Under the pieces are notes generated by a model. That model worked only from the letters and a program-made list of their open reading frames with translations, did no database searches and was not told where the DNA came from. From Caulobacteraceae bacterium (lineage in GTDB: Bacteria > Pseudomonadota > Alphaproteobacteria > Caulobacterales > Caulobacteraceae): 48,023 bases of DNA. Position 1 is the first letter of the stretch, and every line of letters starts with the position of its first letter. This document shows positions 27,644 through 35,612 of this stretch, piece by piece. The stretch lies in contig JAIESL010000055.1 of assembly GCA_019746095.1 (NCBI GenBank), positions 1 to 48,023 on the forward strand. The letters are read 5' to 3'. The translations under genes were made by a program, and so were the position numbers.

Positions 27644-27820
27644 TCAGTCCTCCAGCTTCGATCCGTCCAGATTCCGTTCGGCCCGTGCGCGTTCCGCCTC
27701 GGCCCGGGTACGCTCAGCCCTTGATCGACCGTGCGAGGCCCGGTTGGCCGCCGCTGTCGCCCTGGCCTCCGCCTTCGCCCGATCCTTGCGCACGCGGTTC
27801 AGGTTGACCACCTCGCCCAT
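27644..27820 (-). CDS. DUF4169 family protein
   Basis: A 58-residue charged protein starting MGEVVNLNRVRKDRAKAEAR, the hallmark of DUF4169, with GGAGGT six bases upstream of the ATG at 27820. The rest is a single long Arg/Glu/Ala helix (RAEAERARAER) and an acidic end. Function unknown; DUF4169 genes are typical of alphaproteobacteria. First gene of a two-gene unit with the 54-residue protein, divergent from the DUF2171 gene. Confidence 0.85.
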   Translation of the reverse strand: MGEVVNLNRVRKDRAKAEARATAAANRASHGRSRAERTRAEAERARAERNLDGSKLED

Positions 27821-27841
27821 ACCGACCTCCGCCGTATGCAA

Positions 27842-27858
27842 CCTGACCCATCGTCAGG
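27842..27858. promoter_or_regulatory. Inverted repeat in the DUF4169/DUF2171 divergent region
   Basis: Perfect arms CCTGAC and GTCAGG with a 5-bp centre, in the middle of the 73-bp gap between divergent start codons. Possible shared operator. Confidence 0.35.
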
Positions 27859-27893
27859 CGCTTTCCCCCGACAACAGCCGGCAGGAGCCTCCC

Positions 27894-28130
27894 ATGGTAG
27901 ACCCAACCCAAATCCGCGAACACCTCGAAGTCGTCGGTTCAGACGGTGAACATGTCGGTCGCGTCGATCATGTCGTCGGCGACCGGATCGAGCTGTCCAG
28001 GCTCGATCTCACCGGTGGGCTCAAACACCATATGATCCCTGTGAGCTGGGTCGATCATGTCGACGAACACGTCCACCTCAATGTGACAAAGGACGAGGCC
28101 AAGGCCGGCTGGTCCGAAAAGCCGCACTAG
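27894..28130 (+). CDS. DUF2171 domain protein
   Basis: A 78-residue soluble protein. GSDGEHVGRVDHVVGDRIEL and HHMIPVSWVDHVDEHVHLNVTKDEA form the PRC-barrel-like DUF2171 pattern. The ATG at 27894 has AGGAG seven bases upstream. Many histidines and acidic residues cluster in the second half. Such proteins are often stress-induced in Brevundimonas-like bacteria, but no function is established. A CGCGG/CCGCG hairpin follows the stop at about 28139-28152 and may end transcription. Confidence 0.85.
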   Translation: MVDPTQIREHLEVVGSDGEHVGRVDHVVGDRIELSRLDLTGGLKHHMIPVSWVDHVDEHVHLNVTKDEAKAGWSEKPH

Positions 28131-28229
28131 GCGGAGGTCGCGGCTTACCGCGAATTCACGAAGGCCCTGCTTTTGTCGGCGGGGTCTTCGATCTATCTGA
28201 TGGATGCGCGGTCTTGTGGCGCGACGGGA

Positions 28230-28637
28230 ATGACGCCCTTGATCCGACTGATCCTCAACATCCTCTGGTTCATCTTCGGCGGCTGGCTGTCCGGCCTGCT
28301 CTGGCTGTTCGGCGGTGCCATCCTGGCACTGACCATCGTCGGCCTGCCCTGGACCTTCGCCGCCTGGCGGATCGCCAGCTATTCCTTCTGGCCCTTCGGC
28401 CGCGAGGTCGTCTGGCGGGATGAATTGGGGGCCCAGGATGTCGGGACCGGGCTGCTGGGCCTCGTCCTCAACATCATCTGGTTCATCTTCGCCGGCTGGT
28501 ACATCGCCCTGTCGCACCTGCTGATCGCCGTGGCCGAGTTCGTCACGATCATCGGCATTCCGTTCGCCCTCAAGGATCTGGAACTGGCCAAGCTGGCGCT
28601 GGCCCCGATCGGCCGGACGATCCGCGACAAGCCGTAG
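28230..28637 (+). CDS. YccF-family membrane protein
   Basis: A 135-residue inner-membrane protein made of two YccF repeats, each opening LxLNIxWFIFxGW and ending in a Gly-Pro/Ile-Pro turn (IVGLPWTFAAW; IIGIPFALKD). Four hydrophobic segments. The start MTPLIRL at 28230 is chosen because it opens the first repeat; the longer frame adds a non-homologous segment. Function unknown in the family. It converges on the AAA ATPase gene, with one base between the stops. Confidence 0.87.
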   Translation: MTPLIRLILNILWFIFGGWLSGLLWLFGGAILALTIVGLPWTFAAWRIASYSFWPFGREVVWRDELGAQDVGTGLLGLVLNIIWFIFAGWYIALSHLLIAVAEFVTIIGIPFALKDLELAKLALAPIGRTIRDKP

Positions 28638-28638
28638 G

Positions 28639-29370
28639 TCAGTCGTCGGCGAGCAGGACCTCCAGCATCATCTCGCGGCGGGTCAGGAAATTGCGTGTGA
28701 CCTGAAAATGGTCCGTGTCCTCGTACTCGACGCGGTCCACCCCGTGTTCGGACACCTGGTAGATCCACGCGTTGGGATAGCCGAGGATGATCGGCGAATG
28801 GGTGGCGATGATCAGCTGCGATCGCGCCAGCACCAGCTCGTGCATCTTGGCGAGGAACGACAGCTGCCGTGACGGCGACAGCGCCGCCTCGGGCTCGTCC
28901 AGGATATACAGGCCATCGCCGATGAACCGGTTCTCGAACAGGGCGAAGAAGCTCTCGCCATGCGACTGCTCATGGAGGGATTTGGTGCCGTACCGCGTGG
29001 CACCCGCCGTCTCCAGATAGCTGGCCGTCGTAAAGAAGCTCTCGGCCCTCAGGAAAAAGCCGTCCTGAAGCCGCTGGGGCGACTTCACCGGCCGCACGAA
29101 CCTGTGCAGCGGCGAATGGCTCTCCCGCGTGCCGAACCGGTGCTCACGCCCGCCGCCCTCGGCATTGAACCCCCAGGCCACCGCCAGCGCCTCGATCAGG
29201 GTCGACTTGCCCGAGCCGTTCTCCCCGACCAGAAAGGTCACATTAGGATGGAAAGCCAGACTGTGCAGCGTCCGAACCGCCGGCAGGTTGAAAGGATAGG
29301 CGGCGTCATCCCAACCCTCGCGCCGCTCGAACTGCGCCTCGATCCAGTAGGGGCGGGTGAGGGCGGTCAC
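28639..29370 (-). CDS. AAA-family ATPase (ABC-type head, COG3910-like)
   Basis: A 243-residue soluble ATPase. Walker A is GENGSGKST at residues 49-57, Walker B YILDEPEAALSP is near 155, and the H-loop in IATHSPI is near 190. The domain is the ABC-head type found in predicted ATPases with no membrane partner. It starts with GTG at 29370, two bases after the CcdB-family gene stops, so it may be co-transcribed with the toxin-antitoxin pair. ABC-signature-like residues between Walker A and B are weak (QSHGES). Function unknown. Confidence 0.85.
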   Translation of the reverse strand: MTALTRPYWIEAQFERREGWDDAAYPFNLPAVRTLHSLAFHPNVTFLVGENGSGKSTLIEALAVAWGFNAEGGGREHRFGTRESHSPLHRFVRPVKSPQRLQDGFFLRAESFFTTASYLETAGATRYGTKSLHEQSHGESFFALFENRFIGDGLYILDEPEAALSPSRQLSFLAKMHELVLARSQLIIATHSPIILGYPNAWIYQVSEHGVDRVEYEDTDHFQVTRNFLTRREMMLEVLLADD

Positions 29371-29372
29371 GG

Positions 29373-29684
29373 TCAGAAGCCCGTGAACAGGCGGTCGAGG
29401 GCGCGGCGGATGTCGTCTTCATAAGGCGAAAGACTTCCGGCGGACCGCTTCAAGTCAGACCTCGCAATCGGAGCCATTTCCGCCAGCGAGAGATGCAGGG
29501 CCTCATCGTTCAGCCTTACGGAGACGGAGACGCGCGTGAAGTCGCCGCTCCGAGGCTCGCGTATCAATGGCGCGATCAGCGCGGACGGCATTTCATCCAC
29601 AAAATGGGACTGCATCAGGACGATGAAGGGTGCGGCGGCCCGGGAGCGAGGCGAGGGATTCGGGAACACGTCGAACTGACGCAT
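29373..29684 (-). CDS. CcdB-family toxin
   Basis: A 103-residue protein beginning MRQFDVFPNPSPRSRAAAPFIVLMQSHFVD, typical of CcdB, the plasmid-type toxin that poisons DNA gyrase by trapping the cleavage complex. The C-terminus ends DDIRRALDRLFTGF, close to the Trp-Gly-Ile end of classical CcdB but with Gly-Phe. The ATG at 29684 shares a base with the CcdA stop (TGATG); a GTG one codon earlier is possible. Operon order antitoxin then toxin is canonical. Whether it still hits gyrase is not known. Confidence 0.87.
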   Translation of the reverse strand: MRQFDVFPNPSPRSRAAAPFIVLMQSHFVDEMPSALIAPLIREPRSGDFTRVSVSVRLNDEALHLSLAEMAPIARSDLKRSAGSLSPYEDDIRRALDRLFTGF

Positions 29685-29941
29685 CACCAGGTCCGGAAGT
29701 CCTCGCCGAAGATTCCGTCGCGCGCGATCCGCTCCTTGTAGGCCTTGATTGCCTCGGCGTTTTCCTCTGCCCAGGCACGAGCATCTGCGGCGCGTTCCGC
29801 GTCGGACTTCAGGGCGTTCCGTCGCAGAACCAGCGCATGCTCGACACCAGCCAGCCCGGCCGTCGAGAGGTCAACACCCAGCCGCTCGGCCTCAGCGACT
29901 ATGGCGGGATCGATCTCGATCTTCAGTTCGGCCTTGCCCAT
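29684..29941 (-). CDS. CcdA-family antitoxin
   Basis: An 85-residue antitoxin. Residues 1-45 form a ribbon-helix-helix DNA-binding domain (AELKIEIDPAIVAEAERLGVDLS), and the acidic/aromatic C-terminus (ARAWAEENAEAIKAYKERIARDG...FRTW) is the CcdB-neutralising tail. Dimers would repress their own operon. It precedes the toxin gene with a one-base overlap. The region upstream to fumC is 56 bp and should contain the promoter; no clear operator palindrome seen. Confidence 0.88.
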   Translation of the reverse strand: MGKAELKIEIDPAIVAEAERLGVDLSTAGLAGVEHALVLRRNALKSDAERAADARAWAEENAEAIKAYKERIARDGIFGEDFRTW

Positions 29942-29997
29942 GAGGGCAGCCTACACCTGAAACGAAGCAGTCGCTACCAACCCCAGATAGGTCCTGC

Positions 29998-31389
29998 TCA
30001 CCCCGGCGAGATCATCTTCTCGGGCCGCACCGCCTCGTCGAACTCGGCGTCCGTCAGATAGCCGCCGCCGACGGCTTCCTCGCGCAGGGTGGTGCCGTTC
30101 CTGTGGGCGGTCTTGGCGATCTTGGCGCAGGCGTCATAGCCCAGCTTGCCGTTCAGGGCCGTGACCAGCATCAGGGAGTTGTCGAGGCCGCGCTTGATGT
30201 TGTCCTCGCGCGGCTCGATCCCGACCACGCAGTTGTCGGTGAAGGACACCGCCGCATCGGCCATCAGCCGCACCGACTGCAGGAAGTTGTAGGCCATGAC
30301 CGGGTTGAAGACGTTCAGCTCGAAATGGCCCTGCGAGCCGGCGAAGGTCACGGCCGCATGGTTGCCGAAGACCTGGACACAGACCTGGGTCAGGGCCTCG
30401 GACTGGGTCGGATTGACCTTGCCCGGCATGATCGACGAGCCGGGCTCATTCTCCGGCAGGGCCAGTTCGCCAAGGCCCGAGCGGGGACCCGAGCCGAGGA
30501 AGCGGATGTCATTGGCGATCTTGAACAGGCTGGCGGCCACCGTGTTGATGGCTCCGTGCGAGAAGACCATGGCGTCATGCGCAGCCAGGGCCTCGAACTT
30601 GTTCGGCGCCGTGGTGAAGGCCAGGCCGGTGATGGCAGCGATCCGCTCGGCCACCTGTTCAGCGAAGCCGATCGGCGCGTTCAGCCCGGTGCCGACCGCC
30701 GTGCCGCCCTGGGCCAGCTCCATCAGCTTGGGCAGGGTCTGTTCGATCCGCTCGATGCCGTTGGCGACCTGCTGGGCGTAGCCGCCGAACTCCTGACCGA
30801 GGGTCAGCGGGGTGGCGTCCTGGGTGTGCGTCCGGCCGATCTTGATGATGTGGTCCCAGGCCTTCGCCTTGGCGTCCAGCGCTGCGTGCAGGTGCTTCAG
30901 GGCCGGGAGCAGGTCGTTGACCAGCTGTTCGGCGCAGGCGACGTGCATGGCCGTGGGGAAGGTGTCGTTCGACGACTGGCTCATGTTGACGTGGTCGTTG
31001 GGATGGACCGGCTTCTTCGAGCCCATCTCCCCGCCCAGCATCTCGATGGCCCGGTTGGAGATCACCTCATTGGCGTTCATGTTGGACTGGGTGCCCGAGC
31101 CGGTCTGCCAGACCACCAGCGGGAAATGATCGTTCAGCCTGCCCGCGATGACCTCGTCGGCCGCCGCGACGATGGTGTTTCCGATCGCCGGATCCAGCTT
31201 GCCCAGCGCCATATTGGTTTCGGCCGCTGCGCGCTTGACGATGCCGAGGGCGCGGACGATCGGCAGGGGCTGTTTCTCCCAGCCGATCCTGAAATTCCCG
31301 AGCGAGCGCTGCGCCTGCGCGCCCCAGTAGCGGTCCGAGGCGACCTCGATGGGGCCGAAGGTGTCGGTTTCGACGCGGGTCTGGGTCAT
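29998..31389 (-). CDS. fumC: Class II fumarate hydratase
   Basis: Converts fumarate to L-malate in the TCA cycle, without an iron-sulfur cluster. A 463-residue protein of the usual length. The fumarase/aspartase signature [11 protein letters not shown] is near residue 317, and the substrate-contact segments [14 protein letters not shown] and [13 protein letters not shown] are intact. The gene stands alone, 56 bp from the CcdA gene and 90 bp from the divergent RusA gene. Confidence 0.97.
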   Translation of the reverse strand: MTQTRVETDTFGPIEVASDRYWGAQAQRSLGNFRIGWEKQPLPIVRALGIVKRAAAETNMALGKLDPAIGNTIVAAADEVIAGRLNDHFPLVVWQTGSGTQSNMNANEVISNRAIEMLGGEMGSKKPVHPNDHVNMSQSSNDTFPTAMHVACAEQLVNDLLPALKHLHAALDAKAKAWDHIIKIGRTHTQDATPLTLGQEFGGYAQQVANGIERIEQTLPKLMELAQGGTAVGTGLNAPIGFAEQVAERIAAITGLAFTTAPNKFEALAAHDAMVFSHGAINTVAASLFKIANDIRFLGSGPRSGLGELALPENEPGSSIMPGKVNPTQSEALTQVCVQVFGNHAAVTFAGSQGHFELNVFNPVMAYNFLQSVRLMADAAVSFTDNCVVGIEPREDNIKRGLDNSLMLVTALNGKLGYDACAKIAKTAHRNGTTLREEAVGGGYLTDAEFDEAVRPEKMISPG

Positions 31390-31479
31390 GGTGGGCGGGC
31401 TCTCAGGCGTGGCGGAGGATTGCGCGGCGGTGTAGCACGGAGCGGCGGACGGGCAAGGCGCTCAGGCGAGGACGGCTGG

Positions 31480-31875
31480 ATGACGGCAGGCGGGATCGGC
31501 CCGGAATGGGTAGGGCGGGGCAAGGTCCGGGCGCGCGAGACCGGCGACACGGTCGAACTGACCATCGACGGCCTGACCACCCAGGCCAAATACTACAAGC
31601 CGCTGGTCTATGAGTTCATGCGCAAGGAGTGGACCTCGCGTCCCTCCTACGGTGACTACACCGTCGAGATCCTCATGGAGCATGTCGGGGATCCTCCGTG
31701 GATGGATCTCGACAACCTGGCCAAGGCCCTGCTGGACGCGATCAAGGGCTATCTGTTCCACGACGACGCCCAGGTCGCGCGCCTGCTGGTCGAGCGACGC
31801 GAGGGCGAGCGCGAACGGATCACCATCCGCGTGTTTCCTCGTCTGGCGGCGGGCGTTCAGGGACTGCTACGCTGA
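31480..31875 (+). CDS. RusA-family Holliday-junction resolvase
   Basis: A 131-residue nuclease. WMDLDNLAKALLDAIKGYLFHDDAQV near residues 74-99 is the RusA active-site region, with the D.DN and DD acidic residues that bind magnesium. RusA enzymes cleave four-way DNA junctions and are usually phage- or plasmid-borne, but no phage genes are nearby. The ATG at 31480 is inside a GC-rich open frame that extends far upstream across the fumC region as a shadow. The last 19 bases overlap the end of the C13 peptidase gene on the other strand. Confidence 0.8.
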   Translation: MTAGGIGPEWVGRGKVRARETGDTVELTIDGLTTQAKYYKPLVYEFMRKEWTSRPSYGDYTVEILMEHVGDPPWMDLDNLAKALLDAIKGYLFHDDAQVARLLVERREGERERITIRVFPRLAAGVQGLLR

Positions 31876-32618
31876 AACCGCAGCGTCGGAAGCCGCAGTT
31901 GCATCTCCGCGCCCACGAACAGTTGCGGCTCTGACGCCGGGCTGACACCGCGCTCGACCTCCTTGCGCGCCACACAGGCCCGCGCCCCGGCGGCCAGGGC
32001 CAGAAAGTCTGAGGCCGAGGGCAGGGTCTCGATGATGCAGCCGTCGAACCAGGGATAGGTCTCGTCGGCACCGCAGCCGAAGGAGGTTCTCTCCCGGCTT
32101 GCGGCCGTCAGCACCATCCGGTTCGGTGCCGCGAGGGCATTGAGGAAGATACCGGAATAGCAGGCCGATACGACCACCACCGTCGGCCGCGTCCCACAGG
32201 CTGTGCGGACAATATTGGCCATGATGTCAGGTGTCATGCGCGGGGCCACGCCGAACACCATGGCATCGGGGGCACCGTGTGAGGTGAAATAGAGGAGGCA
32301 GCCGGAGGTCCCGCGCGCGGCGGCGGCATTGATCCCGTCCAACGCCGCCGAGGCCGAGACCGGCTGCGGCACATCCGGCCTCAGGCTGTAGTCGACCATA
32401 TTGGCGCGTGAGAAGCCGGCCGCGAGAAAGCCTGTCACCAGGTCGCGGCGGGCATTGTCGAAGGCTTCGATCGGGTGGTTGGCCCCGTCCCGCCAGTCGG
32501 CTGCGATGATGGCCGAGGTCCAGCCCGCGAACCGGCTCGGCGGGGCGGCCGTCTGGCCGTATGCGGCGGTCGCGAACCCGAGGGCGGCAACCAGAACAAT
32601 GATCAAACCCCGACCCAC
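31857..32618 (-). CDS. Secreted C13-family (legumain-like) cysteine peptidase
   Basis: A 253-residue protein with a signal peptide of about 22 residues (GLIIVLVAALGFATAAYGQ), so it acts in the periplasm or outside. The core has the C13 catalytic pair His114 in YFTSHGAPD and Cys153 in VVVSACYSG, the arrangement shared by legumain and caspase-like clan CD peptidases; this implies Asn/Asp or Arg/Lys specificity but does not settle which. It starts with GTG at 32618 after a GGGGGAA ribosome-binding site. Seven further Cys could form disulfides. Close bacterial relatives are uncharacterised, so the substrate is unknown. Confidence 0.8.
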   Translation of the reverse strand: MGRGLIIVLVAALGFATAAYGQTAAPPSRFAGWTSAIIAADWRDGANHPIEAFDNARRDLVTGFLAAGFSRANMVDYSLRPDVPQPVSASAALDGINAAAARGTSGCLLYFTSHGAPDAMVFGVAPRMTPDIMANIVRTACGTRPTVVVVSACYSGIFLNALAAPNRMVLTAASRERTSFGCGADETYPWFDGCIIETLPSASDFLALAAGARACVARKEVERGVSPASEPQLFVGAEMQLRLPTLRFQRSSP

Positions 32619-32679
32619 ACGCTTCCCCCGGGCTCAAGACTGCCGCGAGATTATCGAAAGGTGCGCCGGGGAAAAGACC

Positions 32680-33168
32680 CTACTTTTTGCGGAACTGGTC
32701 CAGTGACACGACCTTGGGGCCGTCGTCGTCGCCGGTCGGAAGGGCGCGTTCGGTGCTGGTGGCGGCGGCCTCGGCAGCGACCTCCTCGACGGTCTCGGGG
32801 GCCTCGAACTGCAGCAGGAACTGCACCGACGGGTCGTAGAAGCGGGTCACGGCGGTATAGGGCATGGCCAGAACCTTGGGCATGCCGCCGAACTTCAACA
32901 TGACCGAAAACCGCGTCGGCTCGACCTTCAGGTCCCAGTACTGGTGCTGCAGGATGACGGTCATCTCGTCCGGATATTTGGCGAGAATGTCCGGCGGAAC
33001 ACTCACCCCGGGGGCCCGGGTCTTGAACGTCACATAGAAATGGTGCGCCCCCGGAATGCCTTCGGGCAGGGCGGCCCGCTCCAGCGCCGAGCGGATGACG
33101 CCGCGCAAGGCGTCCTGCGCCAGCGTCTCATAGTGCATCTCGTCGACGGGGGGCGTCTCTTCGGCCAT
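32680..33168 (-). CDS. sspB: ClpXP adaptor SspB (alpha type)
   Basis: A 162-residue adaptor that tethers ssrA-tagged proteins to ClpXP for degradation. The alphaproteobacterial SspB-alpha fold is seen in HHFYVTFKTRAPGVSVP, PDEMTVILQHQYWDL and RFSVMLKFGG. The last residues, KVVSLDQFRKK, are the ClpX-binding tail at the end of a flexible acidic linker. The gene lies about 110 bp downstream of the tmRNA gene on the same strand, so adaptor and tag source are neighbours. The start ATG at 33168 is clear. Confidence 0.95.
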   Translation of the reverse strand: MAEETPPVDEMHYETLAQDALRGVIRSALERAALPEGIPGAHHFYVTFKTRAPGVSVPPDILAKYPDEMTVILQHQYWDLKVEPTRFSVMLKFGGMPKVLAMPYTAVTRFYDPSVQFLLQFEAPETVEEVAAEAAATSTERALPTGDDDGPKVVSLDQFRKK

Positions 33169-33280
33169 GGGTCGCCTCGGTTGTTCGCGCGAACTGATAG
33201 CGGGGCCGGCCCCCGGGCGGAAGATGCGATGATGGTGAAAGTGCCGGGGATTCTGTTGGCAGGCTCCCCGACAGGCCCCG

Positions 33281-33568
33281 CCTGGGGAACTGATCCCCCA
33301 GGACTTAAGTGTTCGAAATCAACCGAACCGCATTACGCGGCGAGGCGGACTTCTCCAGCGAAGTTATCGTTCGCAGTTAGAAAATGGCCCGATACGGTGG
33401 GCCAGGACGGGCGAAAGCAGTCTTCTTTACACGTCCGTCGATGCTAGTCGGCCCCATAAGCCTCCGCCGATAACGCGGGGAAGAAATGGTGGAGCCGCCG
33501 GGAATCGCACCCGGGTCCGGTCCGCTTATTACAAGCGCGTTTATCGCCATAGTCCGGGCGAACCCGGA
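33281..33568 (-). ncRNA. ssrA: tmRNA, circularly permuted (two-piece)
   Basis: Rescues stalled ribosomes and adds a degradation tag. The order on the minus strand is permuted, as in Caulobacter. The acceptor piece comes first (33568 to 33488, with T-arm CCGGG/CCCGG and an encoded CCA at 33490-33488), then a 32-base intervening loop, then the coding piece from 33455. The acceptor stem GGGGCCG (33455-33449) pairs with CGGCTCC (33498-33492) apart from one G-U. The tag frame at 33375-33334 reads ANDNFAGEVRLAA and stop; with the charged Ala the tag is AANDNF...LAA. The 3' end is placed at a hairpin (33281-33302) and is approximate. Confidence 0.9.
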
Positions 33569-33575
33569 CACGACC

Positions 33576-33604
33576 AACATAGGCGCTTTGACCCGACCTT
33601 CCAA
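33576..33604 (-). promoter_or_regulatory. Putative ssrA promoter
   Basis: On the minus strand, -35 TTGGAA (33604-33599), a 17-bp spacer and -10 TATGTT (33581-33576). The expected start near 33569 coincides with the first stem of the acceptor piece. Confidence 0.55.
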
Positions 33605-33605
33605 G

Positions 33606-33632
33606 GGCTTCGCCCGGCGCGTGGGCGAAGCC
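33606..33632. promoter_or_regulatory. Long inverted repeat just upstream of the ssrA -35
   Basis: Perfect 10-bp arms GGCTTCGCCC and GGGCGAAGCC with a 7-base loop, ending one base from the -35 of ssrA, in the divergent gap to the COG3650 lipoprotein gene. It could be an operator, a transcription barrier or a dispersed palindrome. Confidence 0.5.
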
Positions 33633-33713
33633 AGGATTCGCGCGGCAGGTGCCGCGGCCTTGACCCCGACTCCGGGAACTGTGTTCTGTGACGATCTGTC
33701 GGGGAGAATTCCA

Positions 33714-34148
33714 ATGCGTCCTGTGACCATCGCCACCTTGGCTGCCGTTCCGCTTCTGCTGCTCGGAGCCTGTGACCAGTTCATGCCGGCTCCCGCACCC
33801 GCGCCGGAACCGACCCCGCCGCCGCCCGCGACGTCGGCGGTACTGGGCGGTCTCGACCTCAGCCAGCCCTTCACCGTGCGCGGCAACGAGCCCTTCTGGG
33901 CTATCGCCGTGACGCCCGCGACGCTGGACTATTCCGGAGTCGACCGCCCGCAGGAGACGGCCGCCAAACCCGGGCCCCAGGTCACCTCGACCGTGGCGAC
34001 CCTGACGGTCACTACCAGCCTGAACAATCCGCTGGTGATCGTCCTGACGGTCGGTCCCTGCTCGGACGGGATGAGCGAGACCGTCTATCCGCTCAACGCC
34101 ACCGTCATTCGCCCGGGTGAAACCCTGACCGGCTGCGCCGGGGCCTGA
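33714..34148 (+). CDS. COG3650-type lipoprotein
   Basis: A 144-residue envelope lipoprotein. The signal peptide ends with LLLLGAC, lipidated Cys20, followed by a Pro-rich spacer (PAPAPAPEPTPPPPATS). The domain opens FTVRGNEPFWAIAV, the motif typical of COG3650, and has one Cys pair (GPCSDG and LTGCAGA) that may form a disulfide. GGGGAG lies eight bases before the ATG at 33714. Often outer-membrane-associated; function unknown. Divergent from ssrA. Confidence 0.83.
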   Translation: MRPVTIATLAAVPLLLLGACDQFMPAPAPAPEPTPPPPATSAVLGGLDLSQPFTVRGNEPFWAIAVTPATLDYSGVDRPQETAAKPGPQVTSTVATLTVTTSLNNPLVIVLTVGPCSDGMSETVYPLNATVIRPGETLTGCAGA

Positions 34149-34161
34149 CGTCGGGGACGGG

Positions 34162-35049
34162 TCAGACGCGGGCCCAGCCCGGCGTCTGGTTCCTGAACCA
34201 GGTCAGCTGGCGTTTGGCATAGTTGCGGGTGGCCTGCCGGGTCGCCTCGACGGCCGCGTCGATCGTCGTCTTGCCCGCCAGATGGGCCGCGAACTCACGC
34301 ACCCCGACCGCCTTCATGGCGGGCAGGGCCGGGTCCAGCCCCCGCGCGACCAGGGCCCGGACTTCGTCCAGCGCACCCGCCTCAACCATCTGCGACACCC
34401 GCCGGTCGCAGTTGGCGTACAGGGTGCCGCGCTCCGGCTCGACCACCATCCCGGTCCAGGATCCCGGTGCCAGCAGGGGGGTGGTGTCGGCGGTCCAGTC
34501 GCTCAGCGCCCGTCCGGTGTGCCGGGCCACCGCCCAGGCCCGGGTCAGCCGCTGGCGGTCTCCGGTCTCGATCCGCGCCTCGGCCGCCGGATCGACTTCG
34601 GCCAGGGCGCGTCGGAACCCTGGTTCACCCTCCGCATCGAAGGCTTCGCCGGCGGCGCTGCGGACCTCGACCGGCACATCCGGAATGTCCGCCAGCCCTA
34701 TGATCAGGGCCGTGAAGTAAAGGCCGGTGCCGCCGACCAACACCGCGGGCTGCCCCTCGGCCGCCAGTTCCGCCAGCACCGGCATCACAGCCCGGCTCCA
34801 GCGTCCGACGGACCAGGCGTCGGCCGCATCGGCCGCGCCATACAGCCGGTGATCCGCCTGCGCCTCTTCGCCCGGCGACGGACGGGCGCTCAGCACCCGC
34901 AGGTCGGCGTACAGTTGCTGACTGTCGGCATTGATGATGACCGCCCCGGTCCGCTGCGCCATCTCCAGCGCGCGCTGTGACTTGCCCGAGGCCGTCGGGC
35001 CGGCCAGCAGGGTGATCAGGGCACCGGACGCCGGTCGGTCTGGGCTCAT
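34162..35049 (-). CDS. miaA: tRNA dimethylallyltransferase
   Basis: Adds a dimethylallyl group to A37 of tRNAs that read codons starting with U. A 295-residue protein of usual length with P-loop GPTASGKS at residues 17-24, [19 protein letters not shown] (the DSxQxY substrate loop), and the tRNA-binding [12 protein letters not shown] near the C-terminus. Its ATG overlaps the stop of the upstream MazG-like gene (ATGA), so the two are co-translated. Confidence 0.96.
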   Translation of the reverse strand: MSPDRPASGALITLLAGPTASGKSQRALEMAQRTGAVIINADSQQLYADLRVLSARPSPGEEAQADHRLYGAADAADAWSVGRWSRAVMPVLAELAAEGQPAVLVGGTGLYFTALIIGLADIPDVPVEVRSAAGEAFDAEGEPGFRRALAEVDPAAEARIETGDRQRLTRAWAVARHTGRALSDWTADTTPLLAPGSWTGMVVEPERGTLYANCDRRVSQMVEAGALDEVRALVARGLDPALPAMKAVGVREFAAHLAGKTTIDAAVEATRQATRNYAKRQLTWFRNQTPGWARV

Positions 35050-35501
35050 CGAACGTCACCCGATCCGTGCAGGGTCCCGCGCGCCTGGCGGTCCGCCAGC
35101 TTGGCGAGGTTCGTTCGGGCGATATCGGCCAGGTCATAGTCCAGTTCGCGGGCGGCGCTGGCGACGTACCAGAGCACATCGCCCAGTTCGGCCTTCAAGG
35201 CTTCGCGACGCTCGGGCGTGAGGGCGCGCCAGGCCGGTTCATTCGTCCGGCCGCCGGGGTCCAGCCCGTCGTCCCGGAGGGCCTTGCCGATCTTTTCTGC
35301 AACCTCGCCCGCCTCGCCGGCCAGCTTCAGGCCGCAGTAGATCAGACCGAGCACCGTGCCCTTGCCGGGATAGACCGCCGTGTCGGCGGTCCCGGCCTGG
35401 TACGCGTCGAGCGATAGCCCGTTCCCGGCGGCAAGCGCGATCCCGCTATTGGACGGTGCCTGCTGTCTGCCGACATTCGGTGGGCTCAATGGGTCGCTCA
35501 T
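35046..35501 (-). CDS. MazG-like nucleotide pyrophosphohydrolase
   Basis: A 151-residue protein of the all-alpha NTP pyrophosphohydrolase group. The metal-binding EExx(E/D) helix is [17 protein letters not shown], and [17 protein letters not shown] supplies the second acidic pair. It would hydrolyse (d)NTPs to monophosphate and pyrophosphate, perhaps non-canonical nucleotides. The start MSDPLS at 35501 is chosen, and its first 30 residues are Pro/Ser rich. Coupled to miaA by an ATGA overlap, and divergent from apbC. Confidence 0.83.
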   Translation of the reverse strand: MSDPLSPPNVGRQQAPSNSGIALAAGNGLSLDAYQAGTADTAVYPGKGTVLGLIYCGLKLAGEAGEVAEKIGKALRDDGLDPGGRTNEPAWRALTPERREALKAELGDVLWYVASAARELDYDLADIARTNLAKLADRQARGTLHGSGDVR

Positions 35502-35560
35502 GGTCAGATGTCTCTGTGGCAAGGCGGGACGGGCGCAGATTTTCGACCGGACAGGACGGG

Positions 35561-35579
35561 GCGTTCGGCGATAGAACGC
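35561..35579. promoter_or_regulatory. Inverted repeat in the MazG/apbC divergent region
   Basis: Perfect 6-bp arms GCGTTC and GAACGC with a 7-bp centre, in the 111-bp gap between divergent genes. Could serve either promoter. Confidence 0.3.
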
Positions 35580-35612
35580 ACAACCCGAGCCCGCAACCCG
35601 CAGGATCCCTCC

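Noticed and set aside
30103-31479. Long upstream extension of the RusA frame across fumC
   Set aside because: This part is the complement of fumC; homology to RusA starts after 31480.
33377-33886. Minus-strand frame of 169 residues over the tmRNA region
   Set aside because: It runs through the tmRNA gene and the lipoprotein antisense; RNA structure explains the sequence.
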